Shown here one piece after another: positions 24,769 to 36,900 of a DNA stretch of 57,034 nucleotides. The position numbers and the translations under genes are program-made. Position 1 is the stretch's first letter. The number at the start of each line of letters is the position of its first letter. The DNA comes from a virus. Location: positions 1 to 57,034 of IMG/VR virus record IMGVR_UViG_3300036886_000048; one strand, given 5' to 3'. Under the pieces are notes generated by a model. It saw nothing but the letters and a program-made list of their open reading frames with translations. It had not been told where the DNA came from and did not search any database.

Positions 24769-25254
24769 ATGTTTCCACAACCTCAACAACAACAACAACC
24801 TCAACAGACCCAAGGCAACGGACAAGCTGCACCGATCAATCCTCAAAATGGTGGGCAACCTTCTCCTGCTGACTTGCCTCGTATGATCCGCCAATTGGCT
24901 CTCCAAAACTTGACTCCGCAAGAAATCCAAGTTTTGAACCAATCACTGACTCCGCAATTCATTCAGATCATGGCGAAACTCTACGGGCCGCAGGAAATGA
25001 TGAAACTAGCCCCCCTGATGAACTTGGGGCAACATCCGTCAGATCAGCAAATGATGCAAGGTGGCGTACAATCTGCACCGCAAAATGGCAGTCTTATGCA
25101 AAATTTCAATGCACCGTCGCAACAGCAACAAGAACCCGTTCCGCAAATGATGGGGAATCTGGGTGAAGGTAGCGGGGGAAATGCGAACCAGAGTGTTGTA
25201 AATTCGTTGAGGCAAGCACCAACACCAGTAAGGTTTGGAAATAAAGGGGCGTAA
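24769..25254 (+). CDS. Gln-rich small virion-associated protein
   Basis: A 161-residue protein opening with a polyglutamine/proline tract, then a helical Q-N-L-T-P-Q-E-I-Q-V-L-N-Q region and a disordered Gln/Asn-rich tail. It lies between the two larger candidate ejection proteins and is probably co-packaged or an assembly factor. No family was recognised. Confidence 0.6.
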   Translation: MFPQPQQQQQPQQTQGNGQAAPINPQNGGQPSPADLPRMIRQLALQNLTPQEIQVLNQSLTPQFIQIMAKLYGPQEMMKLAPLMNLGQHPSDQQMMQGGVQSAPQNGSLMQNFNAPSQQQQEPVPQMMGNLGEGSGGNANQSVVNSLRQAPTPVRFGNKGA

Positions 25255-25256
25255 TC

Positions 25257-26657
25257 ATGGATGATTCTTCGTGGTTAGATAATGCGGGAAATATAAATTG
25301 GGGCAATGTCGCCGTAGGTTTGGTAAACTACGGTTTGGCTACCAATGCGAACAACACCGCGACAAACGCTGTAACAACTGCTTCTAATACTGCGACAGGG
25401 ATAAACACTGCGGCAAGTTTAGCGGCACTGAAATTAATTACTGATTCTCAATCTGCCGCTGCTGCACAAATCACTGCCGCGAATACTGCCGCCCAACAAT
25501 TTGCGATAGATTCTTCCGCAAAAGCAGCACAAACACTCGCTGACACAAGTACTGCCGCTATCAAAGCATTGACTGATGCGCGAGACAACGCTTTGCAATA
25601 TGCGTCTGCCGGAAATGCCGCCGCAGTGCAAGCCAGTGCAGGAGCATACAATTCTGCAATCGCTGCAATCAGTAGTGCCAGAGATTCGGCGTTGCAATAT
25701 GCCGCTACCGGAAATGCGAACGCTAGTGCCGCAAGTACCGCCTCATACAAAGATGCCGTATCTGCAATTAATTCTGCGACAAGCAGTGCTTTAAATTATA
25801 CGAACCAAGCAAACGCGCAGGTTCAGAAAACACTTGCGCCTGAAATTGCCAGTTCGCAAAGCGGCATTCAAAGACTGAACCAAATTGTAGCAAATGGTTC
25901 TGCATTGCGCCCAGATCAAATTCAACAACAACAGGATATTCAAAGACAAACCGGAGCAAGACTTGCGTCGCAAGTTGGAGGTCGTTCGGCTTCAGCTATA
26001 GCGTTAGATGCAGGCCAAAGATTTTATGCAGCAGGCGCAGGCCAAAACTATCAGGATGCAAATTCTGCCGCAAATACACTTGCCGGGATTTACGCTTCCG
26101 CGATATCCCAATCCACTAATTCTACACTGCAAACAGGTTTGACGAATGCAGGAACAGTTGCGAATGCCGGAAATCAATTGTCGAATGCTTCCACGAATTA
26201 TGGAAATACGCAGGCCAATCTTGCAAGCAATTTTGGGAATACGAATGCTAACATTGTTTCGAGTGCCGGAAATAATATTGCCAACGCCGCTAATGTATAC
26301 GGTACTAACGCCGCCAATCTTGCAGATTCGTTGGGTAAAACTCAAGCCAACATTGCAACGGGTACAGCCACCGGGATAGCTAATACCGCATCCACAATAG
26401 GAACAGGAACAGCTAATTTGCAATCGAGTTTGGGCAACACTCTTGCGAATACTACGTTGAATACCGGAAACAATCTTGCACAAAATATAACTACTACTGG
26501 AACGGCAGGAGCAAACGCACTGTTAGGTGTAGGTTCGACAAATGCGAATAACGTTTTAACTGCCGGAACAGCAAACGCCAACAATACTTTAGCCAATACG
26601 AGTGCAGGAATAACCCAACTTAATAATCTGGCTTACGGCAGACCTTCGGGATATTAA
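25257..26657 (+). CDS. Candidate DNA-transfer (ejection) protein
   Basis: A 466-residue, Ala/Asn/Thr/Ser-rich, low-complexity protein predicted as long helices with many repeats of the form N-A-x-x-T/N-A and Q-A-N-I-A-T. The central I-Q-R-Q-T-G-A-R-L-A-S-Q-V-G-G-R-S-A-S-A-I-A-L-D region resembles the P22 gp7/gp20-type transfer proteins. It is coupled to its neighbours by two-base gaps. Confidence 0.6.
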   Translation: MDDSSWLDNAGNINWGNVAVGLVNYGLATNANNTATNAVTTASNTATGINTAASLAALKLITDSQSAAAAQITAANTAAQQFAIDSSAKAAQTLADTSTAAIKALTDARDNALQYASAGNAAAVQASAGAYNSAIAAISSARDSALQYAATGNANASAASTASYKDAVSAINSATSSALNYTNQANAQVQKTLAPEIASSQSGIQRLNQIVANGSALRPDQIQQQQDIQRQTGARLASQVGGRSASAIALDAGQRFYAAGAGQNYQDANSAANTLAGIYASAISQSTNSTLQTGLTNAGTVANAGNQLSNASTNYGNTQANLASNFGNTNANIVSSAGNNIANAANVYGTNAANLADSLGKTQANIATGTATGIANTASTIGTGTANLQSSLGNTLANTTLNTGNNLAQNITTTGTAGANALLGVGSTNANNVLTAGTANANNTLANTSAGITQLNNLAYGRPSGY

Positions 26658-26659
26658 TC

Positions 26660-27895
26660 ATGGCAAATCTAAATTTAATTGGCGGTGAATTTTTCAATCA
26701 ACTCGACCAAAACAGACGCGCAAACCAGTTGAACCAGTTGCAAGTCGATGCACTGAGGCGTCAACAACTCGAACACAACAATGCCGATACGTTAGCTGGA
26801 AAGCTGGCGTCGATTCAGTCCGAACCTACCCCGATTGCCCCCGCACCAACTACACAACCCGTTTTTGGTCAAAATAGTAATGACATAACCACTTCTCCGA
26901 ACATTACCGATGCTGCAACCAATCAGGCTTTAGGAATTCCTTCGCCTAATCCTCCAGCATCTTCTGACATTAGCACTCAGGCTGCAATGCAAATCCCTAC
27001 TGGACAATCTGCACTTCAATCAGTCACTGCTCCCCCCGATACTCGCGCTGCAAGAACCTCGGCACTAATGGCGTCAGATACTGGCCCCGGAACAGGGGAA
27101 ATGAAGTTGAACTACATGGCAGGACAAAACAAATTAAATTTTGAATCTGCCAAATACCAAGGCGACTTGCAAGATAAAGCTCTTGCCGCATACATGAACA
27201 ATCCAGAAGAAGGTTTGGTTTACGCTCAAATGCATGGACTCACCGATGTTCAGCAAATGTTTGCTCAACCTAAATTCAAACAGTTTATTGGTACAATGAG
27301 CATTTTAACGCAGGGCAATAAATATTTCAAAGATGATGCCACGAAAGTTAAATTTGCCAGCGAAGCTCTCGGAAATCTAAAGAGTGGCATGAGTCAAAAC
27401 GACGCAATCGTAAATGCGTACATGACTCCCGGTTTAGTTCAACCTGAAGTCAAATCGTCTTTCACTAACGATGTTGGAGCAGTAACCCAAACTGACAAAT
27501 TTGGAAACGTTATAAATAAAACTGCACCGGGAGTTGGAAAATCTAACAGTGTCTTGCTCCGTTCTCAACTTGCCAAGTTGCAACCCAATAAAGTTCAGAG
27601 TACATACACTGCTGCCGACGGAACTCGCCACATGACCATGAAAGACGGAACCGATCAACAAGCAGTAGATCAAGACGGTAACGCAATTCAATCTTCCGAG
27701 ATTCGCAAGTTTGCGGGTCAAATTTATCTCAAGAATGCAGGAATGCCCGGAAACACTATCGGTTCAGCTCAAGGGACGGCTAGTCAGTTGTTTGGTGGAA
27801 ATAATCAACAGACTCCGAACAAAGTTTTAAATTTTGTACCCGGTCAAGGTTTTATAACAGCAGACCAGCAACAACCCGACCAATCTCAAGAATAA
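26660..27895 (+). CDS. Candidate internal virion protein
   Basis: A 411-residue protein starting two bases after the preceding stop. It has an N-terminal helix (L-D-Q-N-R-R-A-N-Q-L-N-Q-L-Q-V-D-A-L-R-R-Q-Q-L), a disordered Pro/Thr stretch (50-150), and a helical soluble core. Position in the ejection block is the only functional hint. Confidence 0.6.
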   Translation: MANLNLIGGEFFNQLDQNRRANQLNQLQVDALRRQQLEHNNADTLAGKLASIQSEPTPIAPAPTTQPVFGQNSNDITTSPNITDAATNQALGIPSPNPPASSDISTQAAMQIPTGQSALQSVTAPPDTRAARTSALMASDTGPGTGEMKLNYMAGQNKLNFESAKYQGDLQDKALAAYMNNPEEGLVYAQMHGLTDVQQMFAQPKFKQFIGTMSILTQGNKYFKDDATKVKFASEALGNLKSGMSQNDAIVNAYMTPGLVQPEVKSSFTNDVGAVTQTDKFGNVINKTAPGVGKSNSVLLRSQLAKLQPNKVQSTYTAADGTRHMTMKDGTDQQAVDQDGNAIQSSEIRKFAGQIYLKNAGMPGNTIGSAQGTASQLFGGNNQQTPNKVLNFVPGQGFITADQQQPDQSQE

Positions 27896-27899
27896 TGTG

Positions 27900-27928
27900 T
27901 TGAACTTTTAGGTGGAACGTGCTATAAT
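27900..27928 (+). promoter_or_regulatory. Sigma-70 promoter for the polyvalent gene
   Basis: TTGAAC (27900-27905), a 17-bp spacer and TATAAT (27923-27928) with TG upstream, 33 bp before the start codon. Confidence 0.75.
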
Positions 27929-27961
27929 GTCTACCTGAACAGGCATACCTAGAGGCTTCGC

Positions 27962-30900
27962 ATGACCACTACTGTAAATCTCCCCGATGGAACCCAACTG
28001 AATTTCCCTGACGGCATGGACAACCAATCCATGCAGTCTGCAATTTACACGTCGTTTCCTCAGTACGCCCCAAAACCAGCTCCATCCTTTTTTGAACGGA
28101 CACAGCAAAAAATTGCTGCGGCGGTTGCGCCTACATCTGATGTTTCGGTTATGGATCAGATCAAGAATATTTCTAGTGGACAGATCAAAAATGCGACTGC
28201 CAAATTCAATGCCCCAGATAGTACGATAGGCTTCGATCAAAATGGAATCAGCGATACCGGAACTCGTTCGTTGACTCAAGCCATTCTAAACCAATCTCCT
28301 GTGCGGAAAGTAGAAACAAATCCTGCAACTCTGGAACCAGATTATGTTGCTCCGGTTCAACAATCGTTGACACCTGTCGAAACCGCTTATACTAACGTCG
28401 GAAAGATTTTGGATAACGCAAAGACAGGCGCAGTAGATTTAGCTGTTCCTCAGAATACCGAACAGGTTCTTGCAAGAGATTCACAAAACATGCATCCGAC
28501 TGAAAAACCTGTGGTTACTGACATTGGAAACGCCATTGCAGAAACTGCTAAAAGTTCAGGTCGTTCTATCGAAGATTTATATGCAAGTCTTGGCGGAGGT
28601 ATGCATATCCTTAACCAAGATTATGCCGCAGGAATTGTTGCAGATAACATGAAAGCTGGAGACAGCAGTTATCGTGCTACAAGGTTTCCCGGCAAAGTAG
28701 TTGAAAACGCATTGCCTTTAGTTCCAGCGGTGGCCTCGTTCTTTATACCCGGAGTTGGAGAGGTTTTAGGTTCGGCAATGTTGGCTGCTCAGTTTGGATG
28801 GGGTTCTGGAAAAGACGCGATAGATCAAGGGAAAAGCGTGGGTAACGCTCAACTAAAAACTGCAGAATATGCAGTACTTGGAACTTCGTTAGGAGGATTG
28901 GTAACAGGTGGAGCTACAAAAGCACTGAGTATAATTCCCGGAATCGGGAAAGCATTTGTTCCGGCAGCAGCAGATACTGTAGGACAGTATGCCTCAAGAA
29001 TGGCGCAAGGTGCTGCTGGAATGGCGGCATTTGTTCCTGTTGGAACAGCGATCAATCAAGGCACAGATGTTCTTACAGGACAGTCTGGCAAACCAGAAGA
29101 TTACCAATATATGCCTACCGTCGATCAACTCATGGCGGGCGCATTACTTCCTGTGCCTCATGCTACACGCGATTTTGTGCAACGCAATACGATGCCCGAA
29201 AAATATATCGGATTGCCCAACGGTGACACAGCAATGTCTCATAGTTACGGAGCACTTTTTTCGTCTGAAGATGCGGCAAATTCTTTCATAGAGTCAAACG
29301 GTTTAACTCGTGGATGGGAACCGCAAGCACTTACCGTTTCAGGCAACAAATTGGGTTTCGTAGTAAAAGCAAAGCCAGCATTGGAAGTGGACTTAACTCC
29401 TAAGCGCACTGCCTCTGATGGTTCAACACCACTTGATTTTTCTCAGCCTGAACCATCAACACAACCACCTATCCCGGAACTAACTGACGCAGTTGGCGGA
29501 ACTCCTGTTGGAAATCAAGAAGTTAATTCTCAGATGGCAAACGCATTCCGTTCTGCAACAGAGGATGCCGCATACAAACAAGTCGAACAGCAGAAACAGG
29601 CTTCAATCGAAAAGGCATATAACTTAAATTTTGCTGAGAACCAATTTCAAAAATATCAAGGAGAACAAAATGTCCCAAGAAACGAGACTGTACATCCCGA
29701 AATACCTACGCAAAGCACTCAAGGAGAAACTGGTGTCACCGGAGGAAGCACTGAAAATGGCATTCTACGATCAGATAATGGCGGGGGCGAGTCAGGGTCT
29801 AATCCAGTACGCCAAGATCAGCAAGGACTTAAAACAGTCCTCGACGCTGTTAAAACAGGAACAGATCAAGTTTCTAATGCGGGGCAACAAACTGAACTGA
29901 CAGGCCGTAGAAATCACATTGAGTCGGTTCCTCCAGAACTGGATCAACGCAGTGGTTTAGATCAACGCCATGACGAAATAATGCGTATGCAAGTTGCTCA
30001 CATGACTCCTGAAGAATTGCGCCATACTATTTTGCACGACGAACTTACCGATTTACCAAATCTTAGAAATTTCAACGAATCCCCTGTACAAGCGATAGTT
30101 GGCTTTGGTGACGTAAACGGATTGAAAGGGTTGAATGATACACATGGACACCCTGCTGGTGATGCATTGATAGCAGCTACTGGACATATTCTTAAAAAAG
30201 TAACCATATCTACAGGAGGTAGAGTAACTTTTTACCGCAGGGGAGGCGATGAATTTCTTGTATACGGCCCGGATGAAAAAGCTGTAAATGCCGCGATTGC
30301 ACTGGCCAGGAGAGAACTTAAAAAGGCATCTTTCGATTTTCAAACTATAGACGGACAAACGGGAACTCAAAAGGGTATCAGTATTGCCTTTGGTATAGGC
30401 AAGGATGTTGCATCAGCCGAAGTTAAAATGAAAGCTGACAAAGCTAGGCAAAAAGCCAACGGTGCAGCAGCAAGGGGAGAATTATCTTCAGGTTTAAGTT
30501 TACACAATCCTGTGCAAGACGCAACCAATAATGCAATTGACGCTTTGGCGCAACAGCACGGAGTTTCTACAACACCAGTTGCACCAATTGACGACCATAG
30601 AACACAGGTTCCAGCCGTAGCGAAGTTAGATAAAACTCTTCGCATCATTCAAAATTTGCCTGAACAACGTGTTAATCAAACAAACACATTACCGGAACCT
30701 GTCGAAATTCCAGCAAAAAACGAACAGGTTATTGAACAAAAACCTTCTACTCAAGTCCAAGGATTAAGGCCGATTATTGAGGACATGATCCGAAACAAAG
30801 TAGTTGCGTCAAGGCCGAACAAAGCAGGACAGAGATTAGACCTTGCTCCAGCTATTCAACGTGCCAAGGAAATCCTGTCAGGAACGCGCACAGCGACTCC

Positions 30901-33900
30901 GGCAGAAGTTTCGTGGTGGACACGTACTGCAAAACGTTTTGAAGGCGTGGATGCTCCTTCCGGGCAGGCAGCGAGGGCAATCATTGATTATCTCAAGTCA
31001 GGAAAAACAGAAATTCAGAAAAGTGTTCATGTTTACCCCGGAGAATCGACACCCGAAATTCTGCATAACCAAGACACCAAAAATGCGATCATCAAACAGG
31101 TACAGTTAGACCATCCTACGTGGGGTGATGCAATTACCAAGTTACTCGAACGTGCCGACAACGGACAACGGGGCGGTTTGGTAATTGGCAGTGAAAAAGA
31201 AAATCTGCAACGTGCCGCCGAAATGTTGGCACAGAAAAATGGCACTACAGTACAACATGAGCTTGACAGATTGAGCAGTGCAACGCAACAAAGTATTACC
31301 GTGATCCGTGCAAAAACCGAAGATGAAGCGCATAAAATTGCTTCCGCAGTCGGTGGTCGTGTTGGTTCTGACTTGCAAGGATGGAAAGTTGAAACAAGTA
31401 CGCCTGTAACTGGGCCGTTGCAATACAGTATTGCCGCTTATGAAGGATTATCACCCGAAGAAATAACAACCAATCCTTCCAGTAGCAAACTTTTAGGATT
31501 GCTCAACCGAGTGGAAAAAGCAAAGCGAACTGCGATTTTGCGCGGTCTTGTAGATGATGCGGGAAATTTGCATGTGTGGGCGGCACACGATGCGATACAC
31601 CCAGAAGGTGCGAAAGCCTCAGGTATACCTTACGACTATACCAAACGAGTGGTAATTACAAAAACCGAAGGACTTCCGTATTTTAGTTTCGTTGACTTAG
31701 GTATAAACAAATCTGACTTAATTAGGCGTTATGGAAATAACGAAGTGTTGTTTGATGTTCCGGGCAAAGGTATTGCAACAGGTGCAGAATATGCGAAACA
31801 GGAAAATATCAAATCCGATAAACTACTGCATGACTTGAGGATTGAACCTCTGCAATATAGCAAAAATCAAATGGGTTTTTATAGCCAATTGAAAAACGCG
31901 ATTGATTCGGCTTCGGATAAAATATTTACAACAGGGCAACAAGTTAAATCGTGGTTGGATGCCAACGCTGGAAAACTCGGAGTCAAGAAAGATGAAATCT
32001 ATTGGTCAGGATTGACAGAATATCTGGAAATGAACCCCGGCAAAATCACCAAGCAAGCCGTTAAGTCGTTCTTGCAGATTTACGGTAATGTCGAAGTCAA
32101 AGAAGTAACTCTTGGAGGTTTTAAAAACGAGTGGGAAATTCTAAGTGAACACACTGGAAAAAGAATCGGCGGAACGTACCCGACTGAACTTGCAGCCAGA
32201 CGTGCCGCTAACGATTCTCCAGTTGGTGACAATCCAATAGTAAATCAGGTACGTGCAGACAACACAGGAGGTGCACCAAAGTATTACGTTTATCAACTTC
32301 CCGGTGGAGAGAATTACAAAGAGCTATTGCTGACGCTTCCAGAAAAAAACGATTCTACAGAAAAACTAAAAGATGCTCTTGATAAAGAATACAGAGTGCA
32401 TGGAAATTCTGAACATTATGACGAGCTTCTGGCGCAGCAAAAAAAGATAAGGGATGAAAATAAAAATTTTACATCGCAGCACTTCAACGAAAAAAACATC
32501 CTTGTTCACATCCGATTTAACGAGCGCACTGATGCAAACGGCAAGAAGGTTTTATTCATTGAAGAAATCCAATCTGACTGGGGACAGAAGGGAAAGAAAG
32601 AAGGATTTGTAACCGATGGTAAATTGCCAACTGACTGGACGGTACACCAGACTGGCCCGGATGGGTCTTGGTATGTACTTGATAAATCCAATACCCAAGT
32701 TGGTATCTACGGACGAACACGCGAGGAAGCCATTGCGACAGCACTTAATCCGAAGGGATATACAGGTGGCGTATCTAATGCCCCATTCGTGACAGATACA
32801 AAATCATGGACGACCCTTGCGTTAAAACGCATGATTATCTACGCTGCAGAAAACGGTTACGATAAAATTGCGTGGACAACAGGAGAACAACAGGTCGATA
32901 GATATAACCTTGCACACCAATTACAAAAGATAACCGCAATAAAACGAGGCGACACGTTTCAGATTCTTGGAATTGGAACTGACGGACAATCTCATAATTT
33001 TGGGGATCATACCGTTGCAGAGTTACCAAATGTCGTAGGAAAAGAACTAGCCGAAAAAATAGCAAATCAAGAAATGCCGAATGAAGTGTACGCAGGAAAT
33101 GATTTGAAGATTGGCGGCGAAGGAATGAAAGGTTATTATGACCAGATCGTTCCGCAGGTTGCAAACGAGATTCTGAAAAAGGTTGGTGGTGGGAAAGTTG
33201 AGCCTGTCGGAATAAATACTAGACATGAAGGTGCGGTATCGGGTGAAATGGTGATGAATCAATGGCATATTCCGATGGACCAACAAGATCGGTATTGGCA
33301 TGACATGACTTTAACGCAACGTTATACTGCAATTCATGCGTTTAGATCGGAAAAAGATGTTCAACCCGGATTTGTTATTACCCCTGAATTACGGACAAAA
33401 ATTCAATCCGAAGGTCTGCCGTTATTCAGCAAACAAAACACACGCACGCCAGGTTTCTATAGTCCTGAACTCGGAACAGCGTTTGTCAATCATGACGAAG
33501 TATCCGTAAAAGATGCGAGTGCAATTATCCTCCACGAAATGACTCACTCCGCCGACACTAAGACGCATCCCACGGATACTGACGGAAGAATGACCATCAT
33601 TGGAAAACAAGTTGTAACGCGCATGAACACGCCCGGAGTAATGGGATTACCTGTTTACGCTCGTGTGTGGGACAGACTGGTAAACGCGGGAGAAACAAAC
33701 AATCCACGCGAAGCTTTGAATTATCTTGTGGAAGAAACTTTGAACGATGCCAAACGATTCGGTTATTCTCGACTGGACAAAGGATTCATGGGATGGCTTC
33801 AACGTCAAGGATTTGCTGTATCCAAACCTGTAAAGGAATGGGTTGCGAATATCCGGGCAGCAATGTACGAACACGGAATTTCTGTGAAGGTTGAAGATTT

Positions 33901-36900
33901 AACAGTGGACGACATGATTGCTGCTGCTACTCGCGGAATGAAACGTGTTGCAGAAGGAAAACAAGAAGTTGCCGGATTAGAAAATAAAGCAATCTTGAAT
34001 GTTGGTTTAGACATTCCCGGTGGAGGAAAACTCAATCCAGAAGATGTACGTTCAAGTGTTGAGAAACTCGGAGTAAAGGTTCTGAGTGAAAATCTTCATC
34101 AATCCGATACAGAAATGACTTCGGTTTTGAGATTGTCTCGCCCATTGACAAAAGACGAAGTGTATCAATTGGCAGTCGAACACAAGCAAGACGCGATTGC
34201 ACAACGACTTCCAAACGGAACAGGTTTCCTCGCTGGCCCCAAGGCCGCAGATTGGGGAGACTATAATCCTGAATATTTCAAAATGCCAAACGGAAAATCT
34301 GCATCCGAATCAAATACTATTCAAGGTTCGGAACGAGGATCAAAACCCGGAGAAATTTCTGTAACCGGAGTTCACTATGGCAAGAAACTTTTCTCAGAAT
34401 TAAGTGGAAAATTTTTCGGTACGGCTGGCGCAGGTGCTGAACGCGACTGGTTGAATAAATTGCCAAAAGACGATCCATTGCAAACTCGGCTTGCGTTTTA
34501 TGTGAACGAAGGAAACGGAACATTCCCTGAATTGCAGAACGGTGTGGGTCATGTTCCGCACGAAGTTCCATTAAACAATCTTTATGACGTTGGATCAAAA
34601 CTTATAAAGACTCCTGTGGGAGATTACGCCGCCTTTGAACATGAAGTTTTGAAACAAGGTTACAGCGGCTACTACATCAAGAATGCTCAAGGTGTTGGCA
34701 AACGCCAGCAAGGTGTTGCGGTTCTTCTTGGCGATGCTGCAAAATCGCTAACGGTTCCTTCGCAAATTCAATTTTCTAAAAAAGAAACATTTGAAAATCT
34801 TAAAACAACGGTTGATGATTTAGCTGACCGAGTTAAATCAAACAAATCTATGTCAACCGTTTCAAGCGGAATATCTGGCGCGTGGGACGGAATTCAACGA
34901 GCCTTCGCTCCGCAATATCGTTCGCCGGAAGCAAGAGAGGTTTCCAGAATTTTGATTGAAGGACTTGGCACAAAAGAAATGGAAGGAATCCGTTTCCGTG
35001 CCAAACTGAACAACGCGAGTAAAGTCAACAATGAAGAACTGACGCTTTCTCAAAAAGCCAGAGACATTGTTGAAAAAGGTTTAACGGTTGCCGCAGATAA
35101 AGTCTTTCTAAGAAACAGCAAGGAAGAAAACTACGCATTTATGCAGGCAATGGACACCGGAGATTCTGCTTATTTTTCTACACGTCCCGAACTAAAAAGT
35201 ATGGCATACGTGATGGGCAAAATGTTCTACGACAAAGCGCGAGAAGTTCAATCTCTTGGTACAGGCGCACTCGAAACTATCCGTGAAAATTATTTTCCCC
35301 ATATCTGGAACCGCGAACCTTCTGGTGATACACAACGTCAAATTATGACCGCACTTTCAAAACGTCCATTTGAAGGACAAAAAGATTTTGTCAAGGCGCG
35401 TATTTTTGATGATTTCAATGCCGGAATTAAAGCTGGACTCGAACCTGTTTCTGATAACCCTCTCGATTTAGTTCTACTCAAGATGGAGGAAATGGACAAA
35501 TATATTCTGGCGCATAAAACTCTTCGGACGATTGCAGAAAATTCAGACGCAGTTACATTGATTGGTGCTGGAGATAAAAAACCTGCCGGGTACGAGGATG
35601 TAAACGGACGATTCGGATTCATCACAATCGGAAATGAGAAACTCAGATACGTTGCGCGTGACGACGTAGCTCAGGTCATTAACAATTATCTTTCTCCAAA
35701 TCTGTATCACAATAAGTATGTCGGTAAATTATATACTGGCGGAATGTCAGCCGCAAACACTTTGAACCAGTTTCAACTTGGGGTTTTCTCAGCATTTCAC
35801 GCCGGGTTTACTTCGTTTGAAGCCGTTATTTCTCACGCCGCAGTAGGTATTAAGGCACTTTCTGGTGGAGATTTCAAAGCCGCTGCACATTATATTGGAA
35901 CTGCTCCGGCAGCATGGATCAATAATCCAAAGATGGGTGACAGAATTATAAAGGAAATGCTGACTAAAGGTTCACACCCCGAAATGGCTCAGATCATCGA
36001 AGGGCTTCAACTCGCCGGATTTAAGTGGCAAATGGATACTCGGTTAAGAACCGATTCCACAAAGAGAATGATTCAGGCTTGGGGCGAAGGGAGACAAATA
36101 GTTGCCGCCGCGCATTCGCTCAACGCAGTAGTCGAACAATCGGCTCGTCCGATTCTTGAGTGGCTTGTGCCTCGTCAAAAGTTCGGTGTATTCGGTGAAA
36201 TGTATAACAAATGGATTCAAGATAACCCGAATGCGTCACATGAAGAATTGAGGAATTCCGCCCAACAAATTTGGAACAGAGTTGATTCACGTCTAGGCCA
36301 AGTGGTATATACACGACTGTTCATGCACAACGTCACAAAGAATTTTGGACAACTTCTGCTTCGTGCGCCGGGATGGACAGGCGGAACGATTCTCGAAGTG
36401 GGTGGCGGCATGAAAGACCTTGCGCTTTACGCAAAGGATGTGGCAACAGGAAAAAATCCCGGAGAAATTAGTGACCGGGCAGCGTACACGTTGTCGATGT
36501 TGTTGGTAACTTCAATTTCAAACGCACTTCTGACAACGTTATTTACTGGTAGTGCGCCGAAAGATTGGAAAGACCTTGTTGCATTCCGCACAGGTAACGT
36601 AGACGAACACGGCAGACCAGAACGATTTATGCTACCCACATATATGAAAGACGTGTATGCGTATGCTCACGACCCCGTCAAAACATTGTTGCACAAAACT
36701 CACCCGTTGCTATCGGTAGTCTCTGACATTGCCCGAAACAGAGACTATTATGGAACCGAGATTCGTAGCGAGGACGACGGACTTTTAAGGCAGCTAGGAG
36801 AGGCAGCAGGGTACGTTGCTGGCTCGTTCGTTCCGTTCTGGATGAAAGGTGTTCAAAAAGAACACGCGAGGGGAGGTAGCCTTATGACTGAGGCTTTGCC

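Noticed and set aside
28989-29291. Second overlapping gene in the polyvalent protein
   Set aside because: Cys-rich, no ribosome binding site, and the polyvalent frame here encodes a regular protein segment.
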